The notes under the pieces were generated by a model. That model searched no databases and was not told where the DNA came from. It saw nothing but the letters and a program-made list of their open reading frames with translations. From Spirosoma aerolatum (lineage in GTDB: Bacteria > Bacteroidota > Bacteroidia > Cytophagales > Spirosomataceae), in assembly GCF_002056795.1 (NCBI RefSeq), contig NZ_CP020104.1, positions 3,545,001 to 3,609,000 of the forward strand: DNA of 64,000 nucleotides. Reading direction: 5' to 3'. Position numbers and translations under genes: made by a program. Shown piece by piece: positions 33,412 through 41,780 of this stretch. The first letter of the stretch is position 1; every line of letters begins with the position of its first letter.

Positions 33412-34447
33412 TTATGCAGCCAGGTAATTACCGATGCCGACAATAACCGTTGACAGAACGACGGTCAGTATCCCCAGCGAAATCGTCCGCATCGTTTTGG
33501 GATTGGAGCCTCGCCATTCGTGCAGGATTAGCCCCCATAAACTACTGAAGGCAATAATAAAGGCCATGTGTAATGTCCAGCCAGAGAAACGATACTCGCC
33601 CATTTTACTGTCGCCCATGCCGTAAAAGAAGAATTGGAAATACCAGGTGAATCCGGCCAGCGCACAGAAAATGATATTCGCCACAATGGGGGTTGAATAA
33701 TTTGTATAATCGGTATACGTACGGTTTTTGATATTCAGGTAAATGGTCCATATGGCGTTGGTAGTCAGGCCCCCAAGAGAATGATAACCAGGGCGGCATT
33801 GTTCATGTAGAGCGGATCGGCCCCGGCCTTTACCGCCAGTTGAGCAATTGGCTGTCCGGCCGTTTGTCCAAAGGCAAAACAGGCACTCATGACACCCGAG
33901 AAAATGGCTACCATGAGCCCCTTCCGAATGTCAAATTCCGCGATGACGGCCTTTTTTTGTTCATCCGTTAAAGAGCGCTCTTTCATCATGCCAGCAATGC
34001 CGCAGATCGAAATGCCCAGTACGCATACGGCCAGCCCCAAAATAATAACCTGCCCGGAGGTGGTGCTGATCAGTTCACCAAATTGACCTTGCCAGATGGG
34101 CGGAACCAGGGTGCCAAAGAACGCGCATAAACCGAGAGTAACTGCCATGCCCAGCGATAAGCCCAGATACCGCATGGCTAAGCCAAACGTCAGGCCCCGA
34201 AGCCCCATAACACACCCCAGAAATAGCACCATAGGACGGTTTCGGTTGGGGCCTGCGCCAGTACACCAAACAGATTGGGGACGGTGAGTGCGCCTAAAAT
34301 CAACGGAGCGGCCACCCAGGAGAATAGCCCGCCCACCAGCCAGTAACTTTCCCAGGCCCATCCCTGAACTTTTTTATATGGTAGATAAAAACTGCCGGAA
34401 GCAAAGCCTCCCAGCGCATGCAGTACAACTCCCCAGATTACAGCCAC
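33412..34447 (-). pseudogene. rhaT: L-rhamnose/proton symporter RhaT, two frameshifts
   Basis: Ten-helix sugar transporter of about 345 residues, read in three frames. Part 1 (34447 down to about 34196) starts MAVIWGVVLHALGGFASGSFY and ends LWGFGA. Part 2 continues GLTFGLAMRYLGLSLGMAV to NNAALVIILLGA near 33768. Part 3 continues LTTNAIWTIYLNIKNRT to VIVGIGNYLAA. Both breaks fall in G-runs followed by CCTGA, and one added G at each restores GGLTFG and GGLTTN. Otherwise the protein is well conserved. Either the gene is recently dead or the runs were mis-sequenced. Divergent from the rhamnose catabolic genes. Confidence 0.9.
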
Positions 34448-34770
34448 GGTTTTTGAATGATGAATGATTTAGAGCGAATACTGAGTAACCCCAAGGGGAT
34501 AGTTCGTATTCATGAATTTTAACAAATTTATCCTAATTTGATCCACAAACTTACCTGCTCTCTCCTGTATGGCATTACATGGTCATCCGGTGCCCTTGCT
34601 ATCTAATGACTATCAATGACAACAAATGACTACCGGATGGCCATGTAATGATTCCATCCGAAAAAAAGAATCTCTTTTATAACAGGAGAGTGCATGACAC
34701 AGGAGAAATCAAATAAAACGTACTTTGCTTAAAAACAAGATTTCGGAAAGATACTACTTACAATTTATCT
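34448..34770. promoter_or_regulatory. Divergent rhaT / rhamnose operon control region
   Basis: 323 bases between the start of rhaT (minus) and the aldolase gene (plus). It contains the inverted repeat with the ATGAC array (34573-34650). No regulator gene of the AraC or DeoR type is beside the locus, so a site here would be read by a protein encoded elsewhere. TACTTTG at about 34720 resembles a -7 box but lacks one base of the consensus. Confidence 0.4.
34573..34650. repeat. Inverted repeat enclosing a 10-base-period ATGAC array
   Basis: Arms 34573-34591 and 34632-34650, 19 bases, one mismatch (CATTACATGG ... and complement). Between them ATGAC occurs three times at an exact 10-base period (34606, 34616, 34626). 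On the other strand this is the same GTCAT word as the array at 10987-11041. Confidence 0.85.
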
Positions 34771-36876
34771 ATGAATACGACGCAAGCGTTCAACTACGTT
34801 AGCTATCTCTGGGATGATCAGAAAGCCGCAGAGCTCGCGGGTGATGAAGTAGCTTTGTTTATTTATCGTTCTAACCTGCTGGGTGCTGACCTGCGTCTGA
34901 CGAACTACGCCGGTGGGAATACGTCGGTTAAGTTGATGGAAACCAATCCATTAACCGGCGAGCCTGTTGAGGTGATGTGGGTGAAAGGGTCTGGTGGAGA
35001 TATTGGTACGCTTACCAAAAAAGGCTGTGCCAATCTGTATGTTGAGCGTTTGCATGCGCTGAAAAGCCGCTACCGGGGTCTGGAATTTGAAGATGAAATG
35101 GTTGGTCTTTTTGATCACTGCCTCTTCGATCCCAAATGTGCCGCGCCATCCATCGATACTCCCCTGCATGGATTGCTCCCCTTCAAGCACATCGACCACC
35201 TGCACCCTGATGCTCTGATTGCCATTGCTGCCAGCAAAGATGGTGAAGCCATCATGCACGAAATCTGGGGCGATCAGATGGCCTGGATTCCCTGGCAGCG
35301 GCCTGGTTTCGATCTGGGCCTGAAGCTTGAAGAAGCCGTTAAGAAAAATCCGAATCTTCGGGGGATTATCCTGGGGGGCCATGGGCTGTTCACCTGGGGG
35401 GATACATCCTACGAATCATACATGAATACGCTGGAAGTGATTGAACAGGCATCAGAATACCTGCATCAGAACTTCGGTAAAAAGCGTCCGGTGTTCGGAG
35501 GAGCAGCTCGCCAGAGTGAAACGGCCGATACCCGGAAAAAACTGGCAGCCGATCTGATGCCGACCTTACGGGGACTGGCTTCCAGCTATCGGCAGATGAT
35601 CGGTCATTTTACCGATGACGAACGGGTACTGGAATTTGTAAACTCCAACGATCTGCCTCGTCTGGCTCGCCTGGGTACAAGCTGCCCCGACCACTTCCTG
35701 CGCACCAAAATCCGCCCATTAGTGCTCGACCCTGAGAAACTAACCGGAGAGGACAGCACGGCCTATCTTGGCCAGGCGTTTGCCGATTACCGTGCCGATT
35801 ATACGGCTTATTACGAGCGGTGCAAACACCCAAATAGCCCGGCCATTCGCGATACCAACCCTGTGGTTTTATTGTGGCCGGGTGTAGGTATGATGACCTT
35901 CGCCAAGGATAAGCAAACGGCTCGGGTAGCTGCCGAATTCTATACCAACGCCATCAATGTAATGAAAGGCGCCGAAGCAGTATCCGATTATGTTGGCCTA
36001 CCCGAACAGGAAGCGTTTGATATTGAGTACTGGCTGCTCGAAGAAGCAAAGCTCCAGCGCATGCCAAAGCCTAAACCGCTGTCGGGTAAAATTGCCCTAA
36101 TTACGGGTAGCGCGGGTGGTATTGGTAAGGCTATTGCCAAAAAATTTCTATCTGAAGGGGCTGTAGTCGTTATCAACGATAATGATGCCGATCGTCTGGC
36201 AGGTGCTAAAGAAGAGTTTCAGAAGCAGTACGGAAAGGATGCCTATGCCGCCGACCAACTGGATGTAACCCAGGCTAACACCATTGCAGCAACGTTCAAT
36301 ACGGCAGTTCTGGCGTTTGGTGGCGTCGATATTGTAGTCAACTGCGCGGGGTTGAGCATCTCGAAACCGCTCGAAGATCACACTGAAAAAGACTGGGATT
36401 TGCTGTACGACGTACTGGTAAAAGGTCAGTTCCTGGTTACCCAGAAAGGCGTTGAGATCATGCGCAAGCAGAAACTGGGTGGGGATGTGATCAACATTGT
36501 GAGCAAAAACGCTCTGGTTTCCGGTCCTAACAACGCCGGATACGGTTCGGCCAAAGCTGCGCAATTACACCTGAGCCGTTTGAATGCCGCCGAACTCGGT
36601 AAAGATCATATCCGGGTGAATGTGGTGAACCCCGATGCCGTAATTTCAGATTCGAAAATCTGGGCGGGTGCCTGGGCCGAAGGTCGTGCGAAGGCATATG
36701 GCATTACAGTAGATGAACTTCCTGCCTACTACGCCAAACGGACATTGCTGACCGAGATCATCCTGCCCGATGATATTGCCAACGCTTGTCTGGCCTGCGT
36801 AAATGGCCTTCTGGCTAAATCGACCGGCAACGTACTGAATGTAGATGGTGGTGTAGCGATGGCGTTTGTGCGGTAA
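34771..36876 (+). CDS. Bifunctional rhamnulose-1-phosphate aldolase / short-chain dehydrogenase
   Basis: 701 residues. The N-terminal about 430 are a class II aldolase/adducin domain (NYAGGNTSVKL, GGHGLFTWGDTSYESY with zinc-binding His), cleaving rhamnulose-1-phosphate to DHAP and L-lactaldehyde. The C-terminal part is a Rossmann SDR (ALITGSAGGIGKAIAKKFL, VNCAGLSISKP, active-site YGSAKAAQLHLSRLNA) that oxidises or reduces lactaldehyde. This fusion is the usual one in Bacteroidota and some Firmicutes rhamnose loci. First gene of the plus-strand rhamnose set. Confidence 0.95.
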   Translation: MNTTQAFNYVSYLWDDQKAAELAGDEVALFIYRSNLLGADLRLTNYAGGNTSVKLMETNPLTGEPVEVMWVKGSGGDIGTLTKKGCANLYVERLHALKSRYRGLEFEDEMVGLFDHCLFDPKCAAPSIDTPLHGLLPFKHIDHLHPDALIAIAASKDGEAIMHEIWGDQMAWIPWQRPGFDLGLKLEEAVKKNPNLRGIILGGHGLFTWGDTSYESYMNTLEVIEQASEYLHQNFGKKRPVFGGAARQSETADTRKKLAADLMPTLRGLASSYRQMIGHFTDDERVLEFVNSNDLPRLARLGTSCPDHFLRTKIRPLVLDPEKLTGEDSTAYLGQAFADYRADYTAYYERCKHPNSPAIRDTNPVVLLWPGVGMMTFAKDKQTARVAAEFYTNAINVMKGAEAVSDYVGLPEQEAFDIEYWLLEEAKLQRMPKPKPLSGKIALITGSAGGIGKAIAKKFLSEGAVVVINDNDADRLAGAKEEFQKQYGKDAYAADQLDVTQANTIAATFNTAVLAFGGVDIVVNCAGLSISKPLEDHTEKDWDLLYDVLVKGQFLVTQKGVEIMRKQKLGGDVINIVSKNALVSGPNNAGYGSAKAAQLHLSRLNAAELGKDHIRVNVVNPDAVISDSKIWAGAWAEGRAKAYGITVDELPAYYAKRTLLTEIILPDDIANACLACVNGLLAKSTGNVLNVDGGVAMAFVR

Positions 36877-36903
36877 AAGCCCCCAACCTCCAAAGGGGGA
36901 TAA

Positions 36904-36940
36904 ATTGTGATGTCAGTTTGTAAGAAACTGACATCACAAT
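36904..36940 (+). terminator. Hairpin after the aldolase gene
   Basis: A 16-base perfect stem (ATTGTGATGTCAGTTT at 36904-36919, complement 36925-36940) with a 5-base loop, 27 bases after the stop. A weaker C5/G5 stem (36880-36900) precedes it. It abuts the left end of the IS200-like remnant; no U-tract follows. Confidence 0.5.
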
Positions 36941-37371
36941 AATTATCAGCCCACAAATTTATTTGTGGGTTAAAATGGTAGTTTACGCATCATTTTCAAC
37001 CGTTTTAACGGTTTTGAGGGCTAGCCATTATGGTCAGTCGGTAGTCCTGCACCATAAACCTCCGGTATTCCTCACATCAGCGATTGACTTTTTGGGATTG
37101 AGCAGGAAGAGAAGATGACGTGTTCGGCCACTCCACCAATACAGTCGACAAAGCAATCCAGATGAATTAGTTGATTCAGTAGTTCGTTGTGGACAGTTGA
37201 TCGGATTGACGGAGGAATGAGCGGTTGACGGTCTTTGGTGGAGAAAACAGCGTGGACCCAGAGTTTCGATTAGGAGTGGCTCATAGGATAGAGGAAAAAA
37301 CCGTTTTAACGGTTTTAAAAAATTGATGAATGATTTTGTGGTCCCACACATTCATGTGTGGGCTGATAATT
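36941..37371 (-). mobile_element. Decayed IS200-like (Y1 transposase) element with hairpin ends
   Basis: Ends 36941-36969 and 37343-37371 are 29-base inverted copies with four differences; each holds its own hairpin (CCCACAAAT/ATTTGTGGG and CCCACACAT/ATGTGTGGG), and the differences keep the pairing. The word AACCGTTTTAACGGTT occurs inside each end (36998, 37299). The minus strand encodes a broken IS200-type transposase: MSHS, stop, then LWVHAVFSTKDRQPLIPPSI to GGVAEH; a shift; then HLLFLLNPKKSIADV; then EEYRRFMVQDYRL in a third frame. The catalytic Tyr region is missing, so it is dead or must be mobilised in trans. Confidence 0.72.
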
Positions 37372-37416
37372 AGACGGATTCCCCAGATCGTGGATACCTA
37401 TAACTTGTAAACCTTT

Positions 37417-38691
37417 ATGCAAATCGAACGCGAACACATTGCGGACTTTAACCAGTCGCAGTTGGGAGGGCACCAGCGGAAATTGTCGTACTGGACACAG
37501 GAAGTCGCTAAGGCTGAACCCATTATTCAGAAATTGATCGACTTTCAGATTGCCATTCCGAGCTGGGCGTTAGGTACAGGCGGTACGCGTTTCGGGCGCT
37601 TTCCGGGTGGTGGAGAGCCGCGCTCGCTTGAAGAAAAAATAGAAGATGTCGGTCTGCTGCACGCACTGAACTGTGCCAGTGGGGCTATTTCGCTGCATAT
37701 TCCCTGGGACATTCCAACGGACCCACAGGCGATCAAACAATTGGCAGCTAAACACGGGCTTCGGTTCGATGCCGTCAACTCCAATACGTTTCAGGACCAA
37801 CCCGACCAAGCGCTTAGCTATAAATTCGGCTCACTGCAACATACCGATGCAGCCGTTCGCCAGCAGGCCATTGATCATAATATTGAGGTGATCCGGCATG
37901 GCGTGGCGTTGGGTTCTGATTCGCTAACGGTCTGGCTATCCGATGGTTCCTGCTTTCCGGGTCAACTGAATTTCCGGAAGGCCTTCGACCGGACGTTGGG
38001 AAGTCTGGCCGAAATCTACGCAGCGCTGCCCGATGATTGGAAGATGTTCGTCGAGTATAAAGCGTTTGAACCCAACTTCTATTCGATGACAGTGGGTGAC
38101 TGGGGTAGTAGCTTCCTGTACGCCAGTAAGCTCGGCCCAAAAGCCTATACGCTGGTCGATTTGGGGCACCACCTGCCTAACGCCAACATCGAGCAGATCG
38201 TTGCGATTTTATTGCATGAGGGTAAGCTGGGTGGATTCCATTTCAACGACTCTAAATACGGTGATGATGACCTGACCGTCGGAAGCATTCGGCCTTACCA
38301 GTTGTTTCTGATTTTTGCTGAATTGATCGACGGTATGGACGCTCGAGGTATGAACCATGCCAAAAACCTCGGCTGGATGATCGACGCCAGCCATAACGTA
38401 AAAGACCCGCTCGAAGATTTACTCCAATCGGTCGAAGCCATTCAACTAGCTTATGCCCAGGCGCTTCTCGTTGACCGTGAAGCCCTTGAAGAAGCCCGTG
38501 AGGCCAACGACCCGGTTCGGGCGCAGGAAATCTTGCAGGAAGCGTTCCGCACGGATGTTCGGCCGTTGGTAGCCGAAGCGCGTCGTCGGGCAGGAGGGGC
38601 CCTAAATCCACTGGCCCTGTTCCGCAGTCTGAACGTCCGCCAGCAACTCATTGGAGAACGTGGCGCCAAAACCGTAGCAACGGGACTTTAA
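37417..38691 (+). CDS. rhaI: L-rhamnose isomerase (RhaI-type sugar isomerase)
   Basis: Metal-dependent TIM-barrel isomerase converting L-rhamnose to L-rhamnulose, 424 residues. Metal ligands are apparent in FVEYKAFEP (Glu), YTLVDLGHH (Asp), and GFHFNDSKYGDDD (His/Asp). SWALGTGGTRFGRFPGGGEP at the N-terminus is typical of the Pseudomonas stutzeri-type enzyme rather than E. coli RhaA. It follows the aldolase gene after a 540-base gap occupied by the IS200-like remnant. Confidence 0.93.
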   Translation: MQIEREHIADFNQSQLGGHQRKLSYWTQEVAKAEPIIQKLIDFQIAIPSWALGTGGTRFGRFPGGGEPRSLEEKIEDVGLLHALNCASGAISLHIPWDIPTDPQAIKQLAAKHGLRFDAVNSNTFQDQPDQALSYKFGSLQHTDAAVRQQAIDHNIEVIRHGVALGSDSLTVWLSDGSCFPGQLNFRKAFDRTLGSLAEIYAALPDDWKMFVEYKAFEPNFYSMTVGDWGSSFLYASKLGPKAYTLVDLGHHLPNANIEQIVAILLHEGKLGGFHFNDSKYGDDDLTVGSIRPYQLFLIFAELIDGMDARGMNHAKNLGWMIDASHNVKDPLEDLLQSVEAIQLAYAQALLVDREALEEAREANDPVRAQEILQEAFRTDVRPLVAEARRRAGGALNPLALFRSLNVRQQLIGERGAKTVATGL

Positions 38692-38702
38692 ATTAATGAG
38701 CG

Positions 38703-38787
38703 AAAGAGTGAAAGAGTGAAAGGGCGAATGCCATCCGGCAGACAGGTTTTTGCGTCAGCTATTCGCTCTTTCACTCTTTCACTCTTT
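38703..38787. repeat. Long inverted repeat with GAAAGAGT 8-base units
   Basis: Arms 38703-38729 and 38761-38787, 27 bases with one mismatch. Each is a tandem of GAAAGAGT units; the right side continues with two more (ACTCTTTG). The 31-base loop ends with TGCGTCAGCT, the complement of AGCTGACGCA, next to the stem. It lies between rhaI and the kinase gene and ends 12 bases before the kinase start. Confidence 0.92.
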
Positions 38788-38799
38788 GACTCTTTGACT

Positions 38800-40194
38800 A
38801 TGAACGTTGTTGCAATTTTTGACATCGGTAAGACCAATAAGAAGTTATTTCTGTTTGATGAGCATTACCAGATCGTTTGGGAGAAATCGGAGCAGTTTGC
38901 CGAGGTGCCTGATGAGGATGGTGATCTGTGCGAAGATGTAAGCCTGCTTCGGAACTGGGTTGTTACGTCGTTGGCCGAAGTAATGGTCTTGCCCGAATTT
39001 TCGGTAAAGGCGGTTAATGTTTCAGCCTACGGAGCCAGCCTGGTGTACGTCGATCAAAATGGGCAGGCAATTGCCCCGCTTTACAATTATCTGAAGGCGT
39101 ATCCGGCTCCCTTACTTCAACAATTTTTCAGTACATACGGTGGCGAAACGGAATTGACGCGTCAGACGGCATCGCCTTCGCTGGGTAGCCTGAACTCGGG
39201 GCTGCAACTGTACCGATTCAGGCACGAACAGTCGGAACAGTTTACAAAGCTGGCCTTTGCGCTTCACTTGCCGCAGTATGTAAGCGCTCTGATTAGTGGC
39301 TGGCCTGTTTCGGACCTGACCAGTATCGGGTGCCATACCATGCTTTGGGATTTTGACCGACAGCAATACCACAACTGGGTGACTGCCGAAAAGCTGGATG
39401 TGCATCTGGCACCTATTGTTCCGTCAGATTCGGTTCGGGAAACAAACCTGAACGGTCATTTGGTGCAGGTAGGGGTGGGTTTACATGATAGTTCATCGGC
39501 TTTGATTCCGTATCTGGCGTCTTTTCAGGAGCCGTTTGTGCTCATTTCGACCGGAACCTGGTGCGTGAGCATGAATCCATTTAACAACCGACCGTTAACC
39601 CCCGAAGAATTACAATACGATTGCCTGAATTACATGCATTACAAAGGCCAGCCGGTGAAGTCGTCCCGTTTGTTTGCCGGGTATGAGCATGAGCAGCAGG
39701 TCAAACGACTGGCAACGCATTTTCAGACCCCGGTTGATCAATACAAGAAAGTTGGGTATAATCCGGAGATCATTGAGCGATTACGGCATCAACAGAGTCA
39801 GGTGACTACGGGCGACGACGCCAAAGGCGATCAATTGCTATCGATGAAAGGCTCTTTGTTTGGCCAACGAAACCTCTCTGAATTTGCTACTTACGATGAA
39901 GCGTATCATCAGCTTATGCTTGATATTGTATCGCAGCAGCTGATATCAACCAATCTAGTGCTAGCTGGGTCGCCCGTCAAGCGAATTTTTGTGGATGGTG
40001 GTTTTGGTAAGAATCCCATTTATATGAACCTGCTGGCAATGGCCTTTCCAACTATTGAGGTCTATGCCGCGTCGGTAGCGCAGGCTTCGGCGTTGGGAGC
40101 TGCCCTGGCCATTCACCAGCATTGGAATGACTTCCCACTCCCTGGCGACTGTGTTGAACTCAAGAAATACACGGCTCCGATTAGTGTTCATTAA
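38800..40194 (+). CDS. FGGY-family carbohydrate kinase, rhamnulokinase role
   Basis: 464 residues. ATP-binding ASKHA fold: VAIFDIGKTNKKLFLFDE (phosphate 1), GVGLHDSSSALIPYL, LISTGTWCVSMNPF (phosphate 2) and IFVDGGFGKNPIYMN (adenosine). Given the flanking isomerase and aldolase, it most likely phosphorylates L-rhamnulose, although the sequence is not a close match to E. coli RhaB. The start at 38800 (MNVVAIFDIGK) excludes the upstream 28 codons, which are hairpin DNA. Confidence 0.9.
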   Translation: MNVVAIFDIGKTNKKLFLFDEHYQIVWEKSEQFAEVPDEDGDLCEDVSLLRNWVVTSLAEVMVLPEFSVKAVNVSAYGASLVYVDQNGQAIAPLYNYLKAYPAPLLQQFFSTYGGETELTRQTASPSLGSLNSGLQLYRFRHEQSEQFTKLAFALHLPQYVSALISGWPVSDLTSIGCHTMLWDFDRQQYHNWVTAEKLDVHLAPIVPSDSVRETNLNGHLVQVGVGLHDSSSALIPYLASFQEPFVLISTGTWCVSMNPFNNRPLTPEELQYDCLNYMHYKGQPVKSSRLFAGYEHEQQVKRLATHFQTPVDQYKKVGYNPEIIERLRHQQSQVTTGDDAKGDQLLSMKGSLFGQRNLSEFATYDEAYHQLMLDIVSQQLISTNLVLAGSPVKRIFVDGGFGKNPIYMNLLAMAFPTIEVYAASVAQASALGAALAIHQHWNDFPLPGDCVELKKYTAPISVH

Positions 40195-40229
40195 TTTACG
40201 GCTTACGGTTTTCCGTACACTGAAAAGCT

Positions 40230-41390
40230 ATGAAGCCCCTACCGCTACGCTACTGGTTTGCCTTGTTGTTTTGCGTCATACCATCTGGTATTCAGGCGCA
40301 GAAGCTTCCTGGTAAAAAGGAAATTCTTGCCAAAATGACGCTGGCTAATGCGTACTTCATGAAAACCTGGCCTGACCCTGGTAAGGAAATCGTAACCAAT
40401 AAAACCCGTCCCAGCAACATCTGGACGCGTGCCGTGTATTACGAAGGGCTGATGGCTTTGTATGGCATCCACAAGCAGAAAGCTTATTACGATTACGCGG
40501 TCGAATGGGGCGTAAAGCACAATTGGGGCCTTCGTAGTGGCCCCAAAACCCGCAACGCTGACGATCAGTGCTGCGGCCAGACGTACATTGATTTGTATGT
40601 AATGGATCGGGATGCCGGTAAGCCGAAACCAGAGCGTATTCACGACATCAAGGCGTCTGTTGATGCGATGGTGGCAAACGATAAAGTCGATGACTGGAAC
40701 TGGATCGATGCTTTACAGATGGCAATGCCCGTATTGGCAAAGTTTGGCGTACTGGAAAAGAACCGTGATGCGGCAAACGCGTACTTCGAGAAAATGTACC
40801 AGCTCTACAACTATTCGAAAACGAAGCAGGGCGGCCATGGACTGTACAACCCGGACGATCATCTGTGGTGGCGGGATAAGGATTTTGTGCCCCCCTACAA
40901 AGAACCCAATGGGCAGGACTGCTACTGGTCGAGAGGAAATGGCTGGGTTATAGCGGCCCTGGTTCGTGTGCTCGATATTCTGCCGAAAGACGCTCCGCAC
41001 CGCGATGAGTATCAGAAAACCTATCAGGACATGATGCAGGCTTTAGTACCCTTGCAGCGCCCCGACGGATATTGGAATGTTAGTCTACACGACCCAGCGA
41101 ATTACGGCGGTAAGGAACTCACTGGAACTGCACTGTTTGTGTACGGTATGGCGTGGGGCATCAACCACGACCTGCTCGATAGTAAAACGTACCACCCGAT
41201 CATCGCCAAAGCCTGGAATGCTATGGCGACCGAATCCGTCCATTCGAATGGGTTTTTAGGCTATGTGCAGGGAACTGGAAAAGAACCGAAAGATGGTCAG
41301 CCTGTTACCTACGATAGCAAACCCGATTTTGAGGATTATGGCCTGGGTTGTTTCCTGCTGGCAGGAACCGAGTTGTATAAAATGAACTAG
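40230..41390 (+). CDS. Glycoside hydrolase family 88/105 (unsaturated rhamnogalacturonyl hydrolase-like)
   Basis: 386 residues. Signal peptide up to AQKLPGKKE (ALLFCVIPSGIQAQ), then an alpha/alpha toroid: RAVYYEGLMALYGIH, NADDQCCGQTYIDLY, DDWNWIDALQMAMPVLAKFG, WSRGNGWVIAALVRVLD, GKELTGTALFVYGMAWGINH. Family enzymes remove the unsaturated uronic acid from rhamnogalacturonan oligomers, releasing rhamnose-ended products. The position inside a rhamnose operon fits. Export to the periplasm is likely. Confidence 0.9.
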   Translation: MKPLPLRYWFALLFCVIPSGIQAQKLPGKKEILAKMTLANAYFMKTWPDPGKEIVTNKTRPSNIWTRAVYYEGLMALYGIHKQKAYYDYAVEWGVKHNWGLRSGPKTRNADDQCCGQTYIDLYVMDRDAGKPKPERIHDIKASVDAMVANDKVDDWNWIDALQMAMPVLAKFGVLEKNRDAANAYFEKMYQLYNYSKTKQGGHGLYNPDDHLWWRDKDFVPPYKEPNGQDCYWSRGNGWVIAALVRVLDILPKDAPHRDEYQKTYQDMMQALVPLQRPDGYWNVSLHDPANYGGKELTGTALFVYGMAWGINHDLLDSKTYHPIIAKAWNAMATESVHSNGFLGYVQGTGKEPKDGQPVTYDSKPDFEDYGLGCFLLAGTELYKMN

Positions 41391-41406
41391 TTCGACGGTT
41401 GGTACT

Positions 41407-41721
41407 ATGGAAGAAATTGCGTTTACAATGAAATTGAAGCCTGGTGTTGAGGCCGAATACCAGCGTCGACATGATGAGATATGGCCCGAACTAGCGCAGG
41501 CCCTGACCGCTGCCGGTATTCGGGATTATTCAATCTTTCTGGATCGTGTAAGCGGCACCCTGTTTGGGGTACAGAAGCGGTTGCCGGGGCATTCCGCTGA
41601 TTCGCTGCCTGAACTGCCGATTATGAAAAAATGGTGGGCGTATATGGCTGATTTAATGGATACGAATCCCGACAATTCACCCGTCGCTGTTCGGCTGGAG
41701 CGGGTCTTTCATATGGATTAG
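41407..41721 (+). CDS. rhaM: L-rhamnose mutarotase
   Basis: 104-residue RhaM/YiiL family protein that interconverts alpha and beta anomers of L-rhamnose. IAFTMKLKPGVEAEYQRRHDE, the active-site His in RRHDEIWPEL, IRDYSIFLD and the WWAYMADLMDTNPDNSPV block are diagnostic. It starts 17 bases after the hydrolase stop and is the last gene of the plus-strand set, followed by a strong bidirectional terminator. Confidence 0.96.
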   Translation: MEEIAFTMKLKPGVEAEYQRRHDEIWPELAQALTAAGIRDYSIFLDRVSGTLFGVQKRLPGHSADSLPELPIMKKWWAYMADLMDTNPDNSPVAVRLERVFHMD

Positions 41722-41736
41722 TATACGAGCCAGTAC

Positions 41737-41776
41737 TCAACAAATTTGGGTGCCATACGGCACCCAAATTTGTTGA
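41737..41776. terminator. Bidirectional terminator
   Basis: An 18-base perfect stem (41737-41754 with 41759-41776), 4-base loop ATAC, between convergent genes rhaM and the gene ending at 41781. The AAATTTG parts give A/T-rich bases but no long U-tract. Confidence 0.85.
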
Positions 41777-41780
41777 TGCA

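Noticed and set aside
37034..37351. 105-codon minus-strand frame inside the rhamnose locus
   Set aside because: Only its HLLFLLNPKKSIADV part resembles a protein family (IS200-type transposase); the start lies in the element's hairpin end and the rest is out of frame. Treated as part of a dead element.
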